Below are positions 17,227 through 26,029 of a stretch of 64,000 bases of DNA, piece by piece. The DNA is from Halosimplex halobium (GTDB lineage Archaea > Halobacteriota > Halobacteria > Halobacteriales > Haloarculaceae). The stretch covers positions 186,001 through 250,000 of the forward strand of contig NZ_JBLKNX010000005.1 in the NCBI RefSeq assembly GCF_051414055.1, given 5' to 3'. The position numbers and the translations under genes were made by a program. The notes below the pieces were generated by a model. That model was not told the DNA's origin. It did no database searches and saw nothing but the letters and a program-made list of their open reading frames with translations. Position 1 is the stretch's first letter, and the number at the start of each line of letters is the position of its first letter.

Positions 17227-19689
17227 ATGCCAACCAGACGGTCGGTGATCGCCGCTCTGCTGGGCGGTGGCGTCGGCGCCGCGACGCTCACGGACGCCCG
17301 GGGCTACCTCGACCGGTTCGCGCCGCTGTCGGGGGCGGCCTGGGGCGCCGCGACCGCGGGCTCCCGCGAGCGGGTCGCCACGCCGTACGGCCGCGCGACC
17401 GTCCGCTACGACGACGCCGGCGTGCCGACGGTCCGGGGGGACGACGAGCCGTCGCTGTACTTCGCGGTCGGGTACGTCCACGCGGCCGACCGGCTGTTCG
17501 AGATGGACCTGATCCGCCGGCGGATGCGGGGCCGGCTCTCGGCGGCGGTCGGCGAGCGCACCGTCGAGTCCGACCGCTTTCACACGAAGATGGACTTCGC
17601 GGCCGCCGCCGAGGCGAGCTGGCGAGCCGTCCGCGACACGCCGACCGGCGACGCGATGCGGGCCTACGCCGCCGGCGTCGAGGCCCAGCGGACGAGCGAG
17701 CCGCTCCCGCTCGAATTCCGCCTGCTCGACTACGAACCCGCCGCGTGGACGCCCGTCGACTCGATGCTCGTCGAGAAGCAGATCAGCTGGGGTCTGACCG
17801 GGAGCTTCCGGTCGCTCCGCCGGTCGGTCGCCGCCGACGCGCTGGGGGCATCGGCCGCGGCGACGCTGTACCCCGATCGTCTGGACCACGACGTTCCGAT
17901 TCTGCGGGACGGTGGGGCCGGCGAGGGTGGGAAGGCGGCCGACTCGTCCACCGCCACGGCCGCCGACGCGCCGAACGGGGACGACCTCGCGTCGCTGTCG
18001 GCGTGGCTGGCCGACTTCGAGTCCGAGCCCGGGGTCGGCTCCAACAGCTGGCTCGTCTCGGGCGAGCACACCGCGAGCGGCCAGCCGCTGGTCGCCAACG
18101 ACCCGCACCTGACCCTGATGGCGCCGCCGGTGTGGTACCAGATGCACCAGCGCCGGCCGGGGATGCGGGTCCGGGGCGTCACCTTCCCGGGCGTCCCGTT
18201 CGTCGTCATCGGCGAGAACGACGCTGGCGCCTGGGGGTTCACCAACGCCGGCGCCGACGTGCTCGACACCTACACCTACGAGACCCGCGGCGGCGAGTAC
18301 CGCGACGGCGACGAGTGGCGCGCGTTCGAGACCGAGGAGCGAACTATCGAGGTCGCCGGCGGCGACGACCGTTCCGTCACGGTCCGCAAGTCGGTCCACG
18401 GCCCGGTGCTCGAACGCCAGGGCCGGCGCGTCGGCGTCGCCTGGACCGGCCTCCAGGCCTCCCGGACCGCGGTCGCGGTCCACGAACTCGACCGCAGCGA
18501 CGGCCGCGAGGCGGCGCTCGCGGCGCTCCGGAAGTTCGACACGCCCACGCAGAACGCCGTCTACGCCGACCGCGACGGCAACACCGCCTACTGGATGACG
18601 GGGCTGGTCCCGGTCCGCGAGTCCGGCGGGGGTGACACCGGCAACGGCGGACCCGGCGACGACGGGGACGCTGTCCGCGGCGACCGCGTCTTCGACGGCT
18701 CCGCCCGGGAGGGCGAGTGGCCGGGGTACGAGCCGTACGGCCAGCCCGACCTCGACACGGGGTGGATCCCCTTCGCGGAGAAGCCGGGCGTCCGGGACCC
18801 CGACTACCTCGCGACGGCGAACCAGCGGATCGCCGACGACCCCGACTACTATCTCGGCGAGGGGTACGCCGCGCCGTTCCGCGCCCGCAGGATCTACGAC
18901 CTGCTCGATCGGCGGGCCGCGAGCGACGGTCCCTTCGACTTCGCGTACATGCGGCGCGTCCAGCGCGACGTGGTCGACGAGCGGGCCCGGCTGTTCGTCC
19001 CCACCATACTCGAGGCTCGCGACGCGATGGGCGAACCGGCCCGGGCGGCCGCCGACCGCCTCGACGGCTGGGACTACCGCATGGACCGCGACTCGCGCGC
19101 CGCGCTCGCCTTCGAACTGTTCGTCGGCCACTACCGCGAGCGGGTCTTCGACCCCGTCCTCGACACCGCCAGCCTCGGCGAGGAGCACTACCCCAACGAC
19201 TTGGTGCTGTTCGCGCTCGACCCCGAGAGTCGGTGGTTCGCCGACCCCCCGGCGGAGGGGGTCGACCCGCGCACCCGCCGCGACGTGATCGCTGCCGCGA
19301 TGGCCGACGCGGCCGCCGAGATCGACGACGAGGGCTACGAGACCTACGGCGACTACAACCGGACTGCGATCGACCACCCCTTCGACTTGGGCTTCCTGAA
19401 CTACCCGCGGCTCCCGACCGACGGCTCGCCCGCCACCGTCCGCAACTTCCGCAAGGAGTCGGCCGTCGGGAGCAGTTTCCGCCTGCTCGCGCGGTTCGAC
19501 GGCGAGCCCTCCCTCGGCATGATCCCCGGGGGCAACGACGGCGAGTACTTCTCCGACCACTACAGCGACCTCCTCGAACCGTGGGCCGACGCCGAGTACC
19601 GCCCGCTGGTCGAGACGACCGACGGCGACCCGGAGGTGCGGTTCGACCCCGGGAACGCCGACGCGGCGGGAGGTGTCGGCGATGAGTGA
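17227..19689 (+). CDS. Tat-exported penicillin acylase family protein
   Basis: 820 aa Ntn-hydrolase. The N-terminus TRRSVIAALLGGGVGAATL is a Tat-type signal with a twin Arg. The alpha part includes TVRYDDAGVPTVRGDDE and YVHAADRLFEMDLIRRRM. A variable spacer near residues 237-270 precedes GVGSNSWLVSGEHTASGQ, where S282 after Gly would be the new N-terminal nucleophile after self-cleavage. PLVANDPHL, NDAGAWGFTNAGADVLD and NQRIADDP are conserved. Family members hydrolyse beta-lactam or acyl-homoserine-lactone amides; the substrate is not readable. The start is fixed by the signal; the longer frame runs through repeats upstream. It overlaps the next gene by 8 nt. Confidence 0.88.
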   Translation: MPTRRSVIAALLGGGVGAATLTDARGYLDRFAPLSGAAWGAATAGSRERVATPYGRATVRYDDAGVPTVRGDDEPSLYFAVGYVHAADRLFEMDLIRRRMRGRLSAAVGERTVESDRFHTKMDFAAAAEASWRAVRDTPTGDAMRAYAAGVEAQRTSEPLPLEFRLLDYEPAAWTPVDSMLVEKQISWGLTGSFRSLRRSVAADALGASAAATLYPDRLDHDVPILRDGGAGEGGKAADSSTATAADAPNGDDLASLSAWLADFESEPGVGSNSWLVSGEHTASGQPLVANDPHLTLMAPPVWYQMHQRRPGMRVRGVTFPGVPFVVIGENDAGAWGFTNAGADVLDTYTYETRGGEYRDGDEWRAFETEERTIEVAGGDDRSVTVRKSVHGPVLERQGRRVGVAWTGLQASRTAVAVHELDRSDGREAALAALRKFDTPTQNAVYADRDGNTAYWMTGLVPVRESGGGDTGNGGPGDDGDAVRGDRVFDGSAREGEWPGYEPYGQPDLDTGWIPFAEKPGVRDPDYLATANQRIADDPDYYLGEGYAAPFRARRIYDLLDRRAASDGPFDFAYMRRVQRDVVDERARLFVPTILEARDAMGEPARAAADRLDGWDYRMDRDSRAALAFELFVGHYRERVFDPVLDTASLGEEHYPNDLVLFALDPESRWFADPPAEGVDPRTRRDVIAAAMADAAAEIDDEGYETYGDYNRTAIDHPFDLGFLNYPRLPTDGSPATVRNFRKESAVGSSFRLLARFDGEPSLGMIPGGNDGEYFSDHYSDLLEPWADAEYRPLVETTDGDPEVRFDPGNADAAGGVGDE

Positions 19690-20095
19690 GTCGCTGGCGG
19701 ACGTGTTCGGGACTGACGACGACTCCCCGGAGGGGCTCCGCGCCCGGCTGTACGACGCGCAGACGAGCCCGCGCGAGCGGTGGGCGTTGACGGTCACGGC
19801 GACTGCGCTGGGGCTCGCGCTGGCGACTGTCCACTGGGCCGGCCTGCTGGTCGGCGGCGCGCTGGTCGGGTTCGCCCAGCCGACGCTCCGCCGGGCGCTC
19901 GTCGCCGGGTTCGCGTTCGGAGGGGTCGTCCTGCTCGCCGCCGGAGTTCAGTTCGCGCTCGCCGGGACGCTCGACGCGTCCCTCGCGATGGGGCAGCTGC
20001 TGGCGGTGGGCGTCGCTATCCCGTTCGTCGCGGGGCCGCTCGGTGCGACAGCGCGCGGGCTCGTCCCGGACGCGTCGCTATCGGACGATTCGTGA
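19682..20095 (+). CDS. Hypothetical membrane protein downstream of the acylase
   Basis: 137 aa, not recognised. Soluble N-terminus (MSESLADVFGTDDDSPEGLR) with a hydrophilic helix, then four hydrophobic segments between residue 36 and 128. The ATG overlaps the end of the penicillin acylase gene, so the two are probably coupled. The function is unknown; it might anchor or assist the exported enzyme, but nothing in the sequence shows this. Confidence 0.7.
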   Translation: MSESLADVFGTDDDSPEGLRARLYDAQTSPRERWALTVTATALGLALATVHWAGLLVGGALVGFAQPTLRRALVAGFAFGGVVLLAAGVQFALAGTLDASLAMGQLLAVGVAIPFVAGPLGATARGLVPDASLSDDS

Positions 20096-20131
20096 CCGCG
20101 CGGAACTGACCGGCGCTCCGCACTCGCGGAC

Positions 20132-20416
20132 TCACTCCAGATCCTCGATCAGCGCTTCGAGCGTCCCGATATGTTCCTCGAACTTCTCGCGACCCAGGTC
20201 GGTGAGTTCGTAGGTTGTCTGCGGTTTGCGGTCGACGAACTGCTTCTCGACGGCGACGCAGTCGGCCTCCTCCATCTTCCCGATGTGGCTGGCGAGGTTG
20301 CCCTCGGTCACGTCCAGCGCCTCCTTGAGGTCGGGGAAACTCGTCTCGCCGTGCTGGTAGAGGTAGGCGAAGATCTGGAGCCGCGTCGGCTGGTGGACGA
20401 GTTTGTCGAAGTCCAT
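20132..20416 (-). CDS. Winged-helix transcriptional regulator
   Basis: 94 aa. MDFDKLVHQPTRLQIFAYLY then SFPDLKEALDVTEGNLASHI is a one-domain wHTH with a recognition helix (TEGNLASHIGKM) and a wing (VAVEKQFVDRKPQTTYELTD), of the type found in archaeal dimeric regulators. It is the last gene of a minus-strand group: the ATG lies 3 nt after the stop of the membrane gene. It probably controls that operon, the usual arrangement for this type of small regulator. Confidence 0.85.
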   Translation of the reverse strand: MDFDKLVHQPTRLQIFAYLYQHGETSFPDLKEALDVTEGNLASHIGKMEEADCVAVEKQFVDRKPQTTYELTDLGREKFEEHIGTLEALIEDLE

Positions 20417-20419
20417 GGG

Positions 20420-21058
20420 TCAGGCCCGCGTCAGGTACACGTAGGCGGCTATCGCGTACACGATGAAGAGGATGCCGAAGAGGCCGACGCCGACCCACCG
20501 GAGGACCTGGACGTAGGGGAGCCACGAGGCGTAGACGAGGACCCACGCGCCGCCGGCGTAGAACACCAGCCGGTCGCGCCGGCGGACCCGGTAGGCCGAC
20601 AGCACGGCGCCGGTCAGCAGGAGTCCGAGCCCGACCGCAGCGATGACGAGCCCGAAATACAGCAGCGCGCGGTCGAGGCCGGGGATCTGACCGGCCGCGT
20701 CGCCGGTGACGCCGGTCGCGGCGACGACGAAGGCCCCGAGCGACCCGTAGATGGCTCGCCAGCTCGGCCCCCCCTCGGGAGCCTCGCTGCTCGGGAGTCG
20801 CACGGAGACGAGCCACAGCGTCGCGACCGCGACGACGCTGAATCCGCCCCAGATCGCGACGTAGGCGGCCGCGTCGAGCGTCTCGTAGAAGAAGAACGTC
20901 GCCTGGACCAGCAGCGCGGCGACGCCGATGAGCAGGCCCGCGACCAGCCACAGCCGGGCGCGGCCGGGGTACTGCTCGGCCAGCCCCATTGCCCCCTTGA
21001 TGTCCGACAGCTGGCGCTGCAACTCCTCGGGGTCGACGCTCTCGGAGGCGTCGCTCAC
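20420..21058 (-). CDS. Hypothetical membrane protein paired with the wHTH regulator
   Basis: 212 aa, starting at GTG (VSDASESVDPEELQRQLSDI). Soluble helix with QLSDIKGAMGLAEQYPG, then about six hydrophobic segments ending AAYVYLTRA. A longer frame upstream overlaps the neighbouring ABC permease gene and is rejected. A GTG 12 nt upstream is an alternative start. A short 26-codon frame ending on the GTGA overlap is noted separately. Such membrane proteins next to a one-domain wHTH are frequent in haloarchaea; the function is unknown. Confidence 0.72.
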   Translation of the reverse strand: MSDASESVDPEELQRQLSDIKGAMGLAEQYPGRARLWLVAGLLIGVAALLVQATFFFYETLDAAAYVAIWGGFSVVAVATLWLVSVRLPSSEAPEGGPSWRAIYGSLGAFVVAATGVTGDAAGQIPGLDRALLYFGLVIAAVGLGLLLTGAVLSAYRVRRRDRLVFYAGGAWVLVYASWLPYVQVLRWVGVGLFGILFIVYAIAAYVYLTRA

Positions 21059-21225
21059 GGCGACCACCTCGCGGTCGCCGCGGCGGGGGGCTGTGCGTCC
21101 GTCGGTCGAGCGCCGGTGTCGTGGGTTCGCGTCATGCGTTCGTGGGGCGGTCGTTGCCGCCGTGTTGTCGGAGAGGCGGTAAGTCGATTCCGGAAGCGTC
21201 GGCGGGGACCACCGCCGAAGGGTGG

Positions 21226-22074
21226 CTACCCCAGCTCCGCCGAGCGGAACCGGAGGTAGCCGACGAGCGGCGCGCCGACCGTCCAGACCGCGAGGACGGC
21301 GGCGTTGAACCACACTTCGTACCCCAGGAAGTCGGGGAGGTCGGCGAACTGCTGGAGGGCGGCGTACTCGCCGGGCGCGTCGGCCCAGACGAGTTCGGGG
21401 AGGAGGTTGAAGTACGCGCCGGCGGGCGAGAGAGCGCCGACCAGCGCCCGCGTCGACTCGGGGATCGCGACGCCCGTGAGGGCGGCGACGGCGTCGAGCG
21501 CGGTGTCGAGGTTCAGGGCGGGGAGGGGACCGATCCAGAACGCCGACAGGAGGAAGTACGCGCCGACCACGCCGACCATCGCGCGCGACCGCGAGGCGGC
21601 CGACGCCGAGACGGCGACGAACACGCCCACCATCGCGAGGGCGAACGCCGTCGAGAGGACGCCGAGCGCGAGGAAACGACCGGGGTCGGGGGCGTGCTCG
21701 TAGGTCGCGAGGGCGACGGCGAAGGCGACGGCGACGCCCAGCAGCGTCGTCCCGGCGGCGACGGCCGCCCGCGTGACGTACTTCCCGCGGAAGTACGCCG
21801 CCCGCGAGTTCGGCAGGCCGAGGTAGTAGGTTATCGTCCCGCGTGCGCGGTCGCCCGCGACGGCGAGGTAGGCGAGCGGCGCGAGGAGGAGCGGGAGCGC
21901 CCACGCCACCAGCGCGGCGAGGCCGAACGTCGTCCGCACGGGGTGGGGATGGACCTCGCTCGACCCGAGGAAGGCCAGCCCGACCAGCGCCGCGAACGTC
22001 GCGACGACACCGACCACGACGTACGAGCGTCTGACGCTGCGGAAGTCCACGCCGGCGACGGTCCGCGTGCTCAC
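21226..22074 (-). CDS. ABC-2 type transporter permease
   Basis: 282 aa with six hydrophobic segments. Motifs VAGDRARGTITYYLGLPNS and RAAYFRGKYVTRAAVAAGTT match the ABC-2 permease group used by drug, copper or polysaccharide exporters. The GTG start overlaps the stop of the ATPase gene (GTGA), showing tight coupling. The partner ATPase is immediately upstream. Cargo unknown. Confidence 0.88.
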   Translation of the reverse strand: MSTRTVAGVDFRSVRRSYVVVGVVATFAALVGLAFLGSSEVHPHPVRTTFGLAALVAWALPLLLAPLAYLAVAGDRARGTITYYLGLPNSRAAYFRGKYVTRAAVAAGTTLLGVAVAFAVALATYEHAPDPGRFLALGVLSTAFALAMVGVFVAVSASAASRSRAMVGVVGAYFLLSAFWIGPLPALNLDTALDAVAALTGVAIPESTRALVGALSPAGAYFNLLPELVWADAPGEYAALQQFADLPDFLGYEVWFNAAVLAVWTVGAPLVGYLRFRSAELG

Positions 22075-23075
22075 GCCCGCTCACCTCCCGCGGTCGCCGC
22101 CGGGGTATCGCCGCCGCCCGCCGTGTCCGCTCCGTCGACGGCCACTACGTCGCCGGCATCGCCGTCGGCCTCCGGCCGGTCGGTCGTGTAGGCCTCGAAG
22201 AGGTCCTCCAGCGACGACTCCTCGATGGTCACGTCCTCGACCGTCGCGCGGTCGTCGAGCCGGCGGAGCGACGCCATCTTCGCCCGGGGCGCCGCGCAGG
22301 ACACCTGGACCGTCGAGCCGTCGACGGACACGTCGGTGACGCCGTCCACAGCGGCGACGGGATCGAGGTCCGGCACCGCGTCGACGGTCGCCGAGACGAC
22401 GCTTCCCATCCCCAGGTCCGCGCGGAGGTTCTCGACGGAGTTGACGGCCGTCAGCTCGCCGTCCTGGAGGATCCCCACGCGGTCGGAGACGCGCTCGACC
22501 TCGTCGAGGATGTGGCTGGAGAAGAACACGGCGGCGCCGCGGTCGGCCTCCTCGCGGACGATCTCGCGGACCAGCCGGACGCCGTTGGGGTCCAGTCCCG
22601 CGGACGGCTCGTCGAGCACCAGCAGGTCGGGCTCGCCGACGAGCGCGACCGCCAGCGCCATCCGCTGGAACATGCCGGTCGAGTAGTCGTCGGCTGGCCG
22701 GCGGGCGTCCTCGGGGTCCAGTCCCACGCGGTCGAGGAGGGCGTCCGGGTCGTCGTCGGCTCCCTTGGTCTCGACCGCCGCCGCGACGTGCTCGCGGCCG
22801 GTGAGGTTCGGGACCGGCTCGAACGCCTCCGGGAGCAGTCCCACCCGGGACTTCACCGACTGCGGGTCCGTCGTCACGTCGGTGCCCAGCACGGACACGC
22901 CACCCGCGGTCGGGTCGAGAAAGCCCAGGAGGACGTTGATCGTCGTCGACTTCCCCGCGCCGTTGGGACCGAGGAAGCCGAACACCTCGCCGCGGTCGAC
23001 CGACAGCGACAGCTCCGACACCGCGGTCACGTCGCCGAACCGCTTCGTGAGGCCGTCTATCTCGACCGCGCTCAT
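22071..23075 (-). CDS. ABC transporter ATP-binding protein
   Basis: 334 aa. Walker A GPNGAGKST (near residue 36), Q-loop region LLPEAFEP, signature YSTGMFQRM, Walker B LLVLDEPSAGLDP, H-loop SSHILDEVERV. A C-terminal extension of about 100 residues, ending in a Gly/Ala-rich tail, follows the DUF4162-like part. It drives the permease at 21226. Starts ATGAGC; the TGA of a 26-codon frame overlaps it. Confidence 0.9.
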   Translation of the reverse strand: MSAVEIDGLTKRFGDVTAVSELSLSVDRGEVFGFLGPNGAGKSTTINVLLGFLDPTAGGVSVLGTDVTTDPQSVKSRVGLLPEAFEPVPNLTGREHVAAAVETKGADDDPDALLDRVGLDPEDARRPADDYSTGMFQRMALAVALVGEPDLLVLDEPSAGLDPNGVRLVREIVREEADRGAAVFFSSHILDEVERVSDRVGILQDGELTAVNSVENLRADLGMGSVVSATVDAVPDLDPVAAVDGVTDVSVDGSTVQVSCAAPRAKMASLRRLDDRATVEDVTIEESSLEDLFEAYTTDRPEADGDAGDVVAVDGADTAGGGDTPAATAGGERA

Positions 23076-23152
23076 CCCACCCGCACCTCCGGTGGGTGAG
23101 CGGCGGTGGGCGGGCTGTACTCCTCGGCCGGAACGGGGACCATCTCCGTCAT
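23072..23152 (-). CDS. 26-codon leader peptide candidate before the ABC ATPase
   Basis: Reads MTEMVPVPAEEYSPPTAAHP then PEVRVG. Its TGA overlaps the ATG of the ATPase (ATGA), and a TATA-like AACTTTATTG (23181-23190, minus) lies about 32 nt upstream of its ATG. This makes it the first reading frame on the mRNA. Chance is a real alternative, because any gene beginning ATGA has a stop in this frame. Confidence 0.35.
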   Translation of the reverse strand: MTEMVPVPAEEYSPPTAAHPPEVRVG

Positions 23153-23180
23153 GCCTCGATCCGAAAACTAGTTTCCGGGT

Positions 23181-23190
23181 CAATAAAGTT
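23181..23190 (-). promoter_or_regulatory. Promoter of the ABC exporter operon
   Basis: Minus-strand AACTTTATTG in an AT-rich stretch (23161-23225) that contrasts with the surrounding GC-rich DNA. It lies about 32 nt before the leader peptide and about 110 nt before the ATPase start. Confidence 0.55.
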
Positions 23191-23362
23191 TGCGTAGCAA
23201 ATTGACTTTGTGATTCAAAGTAGAGTTTGCGACGGAATGTAGAGCCCGGTGGGGTAGTTCCGGCGGCGCTCGCCGGGTCGACCATCCACCCGGCGATGGG
23301 GAGTCATCGGCCAGTACCGAACCGACGGGAGACTTTTGAGCCCGGGCGACGGAGTGTGTGGT

Positions 23363-23494
23363 ATGACAACTTGGACCGATGACCCGTTCATGCGGCGGAG
23401 CGTGCTCATCACGCTCCTGTGGCTGCTCGCGATGCTCGTCGGGGGGGTCGTGCTGATACGGTTCGGCGACGTGATCCGGAGCGTCTTCGCGTAG
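23363..23494 (+). CDS. Small single-pass membrane protein (43 aa)
   Basis: Reads MTTWTDDPFMRRSVLITLLW, then a hydrophobic stretch LLAMLVGGVVLI, then RFGDVIRSVFA. One membrane helix spans about residues 14-32, flanked by RR and R. GACTTTTGAG (23331-23340) is a TATA-like box about 28 nt upstream of the ATG. It lies just before the VWA-kinase-phosphatase cluster, in the same direction. Confidence 0.6.
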   Translation: MTTWTDDPFMRRSVLITLLWLLAMLVGGVVLIRFGDVIRSVFA

Positions 23495-23612
23495 GGTCGT
23501 CGGGGTAGCGAGCCGCAACGAGCGGGGAGGGGAGTGACGACTTCCGGGGGAGCAAGTGGCAGCGACCGGGTCGGAGAAAAACACATACGGGACGAGAGCG
23601 AGGGGACGAACG

Positions 23613-24800
23613 ATGGTAGACATCGCGACCGACGTCAACCGGCCGTACGTGCCCGCCGACGGGGCGACGCTGACGGCGACGGTCGACGTCGAACCGGGGA
23701 CGGGGAGCGGGTCCCACGAGCGACACATCCTCCTCTGTCTGGACACGAGCGGCTCGATGGACGGGGCGAAACTCGACCAGGCGCGGGAGGGCGCCTCGTG
23801 GGTGTTCGGCCTCCTCGAACCCGACGACTACGTCGGCATCGTCGCCTTCGACTCCGACGCGGAGGTCGTCATGCGCCCCCAGCGGTGGGGCGACACCAGC
23901 CGCGAGGAGGCGATGCACCGCGTCGACCAGTTGGGCGCGGGCGGCGGCACCGACATGTACGACGGACTCGACTCGGCCCGGACCGCGCTGGACTCGCTTT
24001 CCTACCGCCCGGAGACCGACGACGCCGTCCGTCGGGTCCTGCTGCTGTCGGACGGCAAGGACAACTCCCACGAGCCCGCGGAGTTCCGCGACCTCGCGAA
24101 GGACATCGACGGCTCGGGCATCCGGATCCTCTCGGCGGGGATCGGCACCGACTACGACGAGGAGACGATCCGCACGCTCGGGACGACCGCCCGCGGCGAG
24201 TGGACTCACCTCGAGTCGCCCGGCGACATCGAGTCCTTTTTCGGCGACGCCGTCGAGCAGGCCCAGTCGGTCGTCGCGACGGAGGCCAGCCTCGAACTCG
24301 ACGCCGCCGCGGGCGTCGAGGTGGGCGAGGTCTACCGCGCCCTCCCACAGGCCCAGGAGGTCGACGTGAACTGGTCGGGGAACACGGCGACGGTTCCGCT
24401 GCCGGACCTGGCCGAGCGCGAGGACCAGCGCGTGGTCCTGAAGGTTCACGCGCCCGCGAGCGACGACCTCGGCGAGCAGTCGCTGGTCGACGTGACGCTG
24501 ACGGCGTCGGGCCGGCGGGCGGGCGACCGGGTCGCCGTCGAGTACACCGACGACAACGCGAAACTCGCCGAGCACAACGAGGACGTGTCGCTCGACCACC
24601 GCCAGACGGTCGTGCGCACGGAACTCGGGAAGGGCAACGTCGAGGCCGCCGAGACGGAGGTCGAGAAGATGACCCGGATCCACGGCGAGGACACGGCCGT
24701 CGTCGAGGAGGCGAAGCGACAGACCCGTCTCGTCGATGAGGGCGGACGCAACGAACGCGAGAACGCGACGAGGATCGTCGACGACTCCCGGCTAGAATGA
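23613..24800 (+). CDS. VWA domain protein (TerY-like/CoxE-like)
   Basis: 395 aa. MVDIATDVNRPYVPADGATL opens a beta domain, followed by a VWA domain with the full MIDAS: LCLDTSGSMDGAKLDQ (DxSxS), GGGTDMYDGLD (Thr) and LLLSDGKDNS (Asp). The C-terminal part has a beta domain (VVLKVHAPASDDLGEQ) and a helical tail. VWA proteins bind partner proteins through the metal site. It overlaps the kinase gene by 4 nt (ATGA), so it belongs to the same signalling operon. The start at 23613 is preferred to an in-frame codon 57 nt earlier, where the sequence is not family-like. Confidence 0.88.
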   Translation: MVDIATDVNRPYVPADGATLTATVDVEPGTGSGSHERHILLCLDTSGSMDGAKLDQAREGASWVFGLLEPDDYVGIVAFDSDAEVVMRPQRWGDTSREEAMHRVDQLGAGGGTDMYDGLDSARTALDSLSYRPETDDAVRRVLLLSDGKDNSHEPAEFRDLAKDIDGSGIRILSAGIGTDYDEETIRTLGTTARGEWTHLESPGDIESFFGDAVEQAQSVVATEASLELDAAAGVEVGEVYRALPQAQEVDVNWSGNTATVPLPDLAEREDQRVVLKVHAPASDDLGEQSLVDVTLTASGRRAGDRVAVEYTDDNAKLAEHNEDVSLDHRQTVVRTELGKGNVEAAETEVEKMTRIHGEDTAVVEEAKRQTRLVDEGGRNERENATRIVDDSRLE

Positions 24801-26029
24801 CTGCCGCGCCGGCAGAGGGCGACCTGGTCGTCGGCCGCTACGAGCTCGGCGAGGTGGTCGGCGAGGGCGGGTTCGCGAAGGTGTACGACGCCGTCGACAC
24901 CGAGACCGGCGAGGCCGTCGCGCTCAAGTACCCCAACTACGAGGGGAGCCAGAACGACCGCGACATCGTCCGGACCTACTTCGAGAAGGAGGCCGAGACG
25001 CTGGCGGCGATCCGCGCGGCGGGCGGCCACCCCAACATCATGTCGCTGCGCGAGGTCGCCGAGGACGACGACGGCACGTCGGTCCTCGTCGTGGAACTCG
25101 TCGACGGCTACGAGCTCGACGACGCCATCCGGCGAACGGGGCCGCTCGACGACATCGACGAGGTCCGCCAGATCGGGATCGACCTGTGCGACGCGATGAG
25201 CTTCCTCCACGAGAACGAGATCGTCTACCGCGACCTGAAGCCGGACAACGTGATGATCACCCACCGCGGGGGGACGGTGACGCCGGTGCTCATCGACTTC
25301 AACACGGCGACGGGCTTCGACTCGGGGGCCGAGGCGGCCGACCAGACGACCATCGTCGGCCCGTACAAGCCCCGGGAGGTCGCCGAGGCCGACGCGACCG
25401 AGACCCGCCAGGGGCCGTGGTCGGACGTCTACTCCGTCGGGAAGATCCTGCTGTACCTGCTCAAGGGGACGGTCCCGCGCAAGGACGGCGTCGACCCGCG
25501 CGACTTCGGCGCCGAGTGCGAGCCGTACCTCGCCGAGATCGTCGAGAAGGCGACCGCGGCCGACTACGAGGACCGCTACCGCAACGCGACGGCGATGAAG
25601 CGGGTCCTCGAGGCGCGCGACCCGAGCCCGCCGCCGTCGGCGACGGTCCGCTACATCCAGGAGGGGGAGAGCTACACCGTCTACCCCGGCGACACCATCG
25701 GCCGCCGCTATGCCGACGGGCCGCGCTCGTCGGTCGTGATCGAGGACGAGGAGGAGTACATCTCGACGGTGCAGGTGCAGTTCGACACCGACGACGACGG
25801 GGAGTGGTTCATCCGCGACCGGAGCCTCAACGGGACCTACGTCCAGACGGGCGGGGGCTGGCAGCGCGTGCTCAGCGAGGCCGGCCGCGAGCGGCTGGAG
25901 CAGTCGGGGGAGGACGCGACCGACGCGGACGGGAACGTGCCGCCGGAGCTGTACGGGCTGCGCGAGGGCGACCTGATCGCGCTCGTCCACCCGAGCTACG
26001 GCGTCACCTTCGAGTTCAGCACAGCATGA
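24797..26029 (+). CDS. Ser/Thr protein kinase with C-terminal FHA-like domain
   Basis: 410 aa Hanks-type kinase. Glycine loop VGEGGFAKVYDAV (21-33), Lys44 in VALKYPNY, catalytic loop YRDLKPDN (144-151, Asp146) with Tyr in place of His, and the metal motif DFN (167-169) instead of DFG. The APE-like segment is YKPREVA. A C-terminal FHA-like domain (about 290-408) has TIGRRYADGP and DRSLNGTYV, but the usual SRxH is replaced (STVQVQF), so phosphothreonine binding is doubtful. No membrane helix. Gene order places it between a VWA protein and a PP2C phosphatase, all with 4-nt overlaps. Confidence 0.88.
   Translation: MTAAPAEGDLVVGRYELGEVVGEGGFAKVYDAVDTETGEAVALKYPNYEGSQNDRDIVRTYFEKEAETLAAIRAAGGHPNIMSLREVAEDDDGTSVLVVELVDGYELDDAIRRTGPLDDIDEVRQIGIDLCDAMSFLHENEIVYRDLKPDNVMITHRGGTVTPVLIDFNTATGFDSGAEAADQTTIVGPYKPREVAEADATETRQGPWSDVYSVGKILLYLLKGTVPRKDGVDPRDFGAECEPYLAEIVEKATAADYEDRYRNATAMKRVLEARDPSPPPSATVRYIQEGESYTVYPGDTIGRRYADGPRSSVVIEDEEEYISTVQVQFDTDDDGEWFIRDRSLNGTYVQTGGGWQRVLSEAGRERLEQSGEDATDADGNVPPELYGLREGDLIALVHPSYGVTFEFSTA

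Noticed and set aside
17203..19797. Long antisense frame over the penicillin acylase
   Set aside because: GC-rich DNA gives long open antisense frames. The sequence has no domain and repeats V/G/R-rich composition typical of shadows.
21055..21135. 26-codon frame ending on the GTGA overlap before the 21058 gene
   Set aside because: A GTGA start always gives a stop in this frame and no TATA box is well placed, so it is probably chance.
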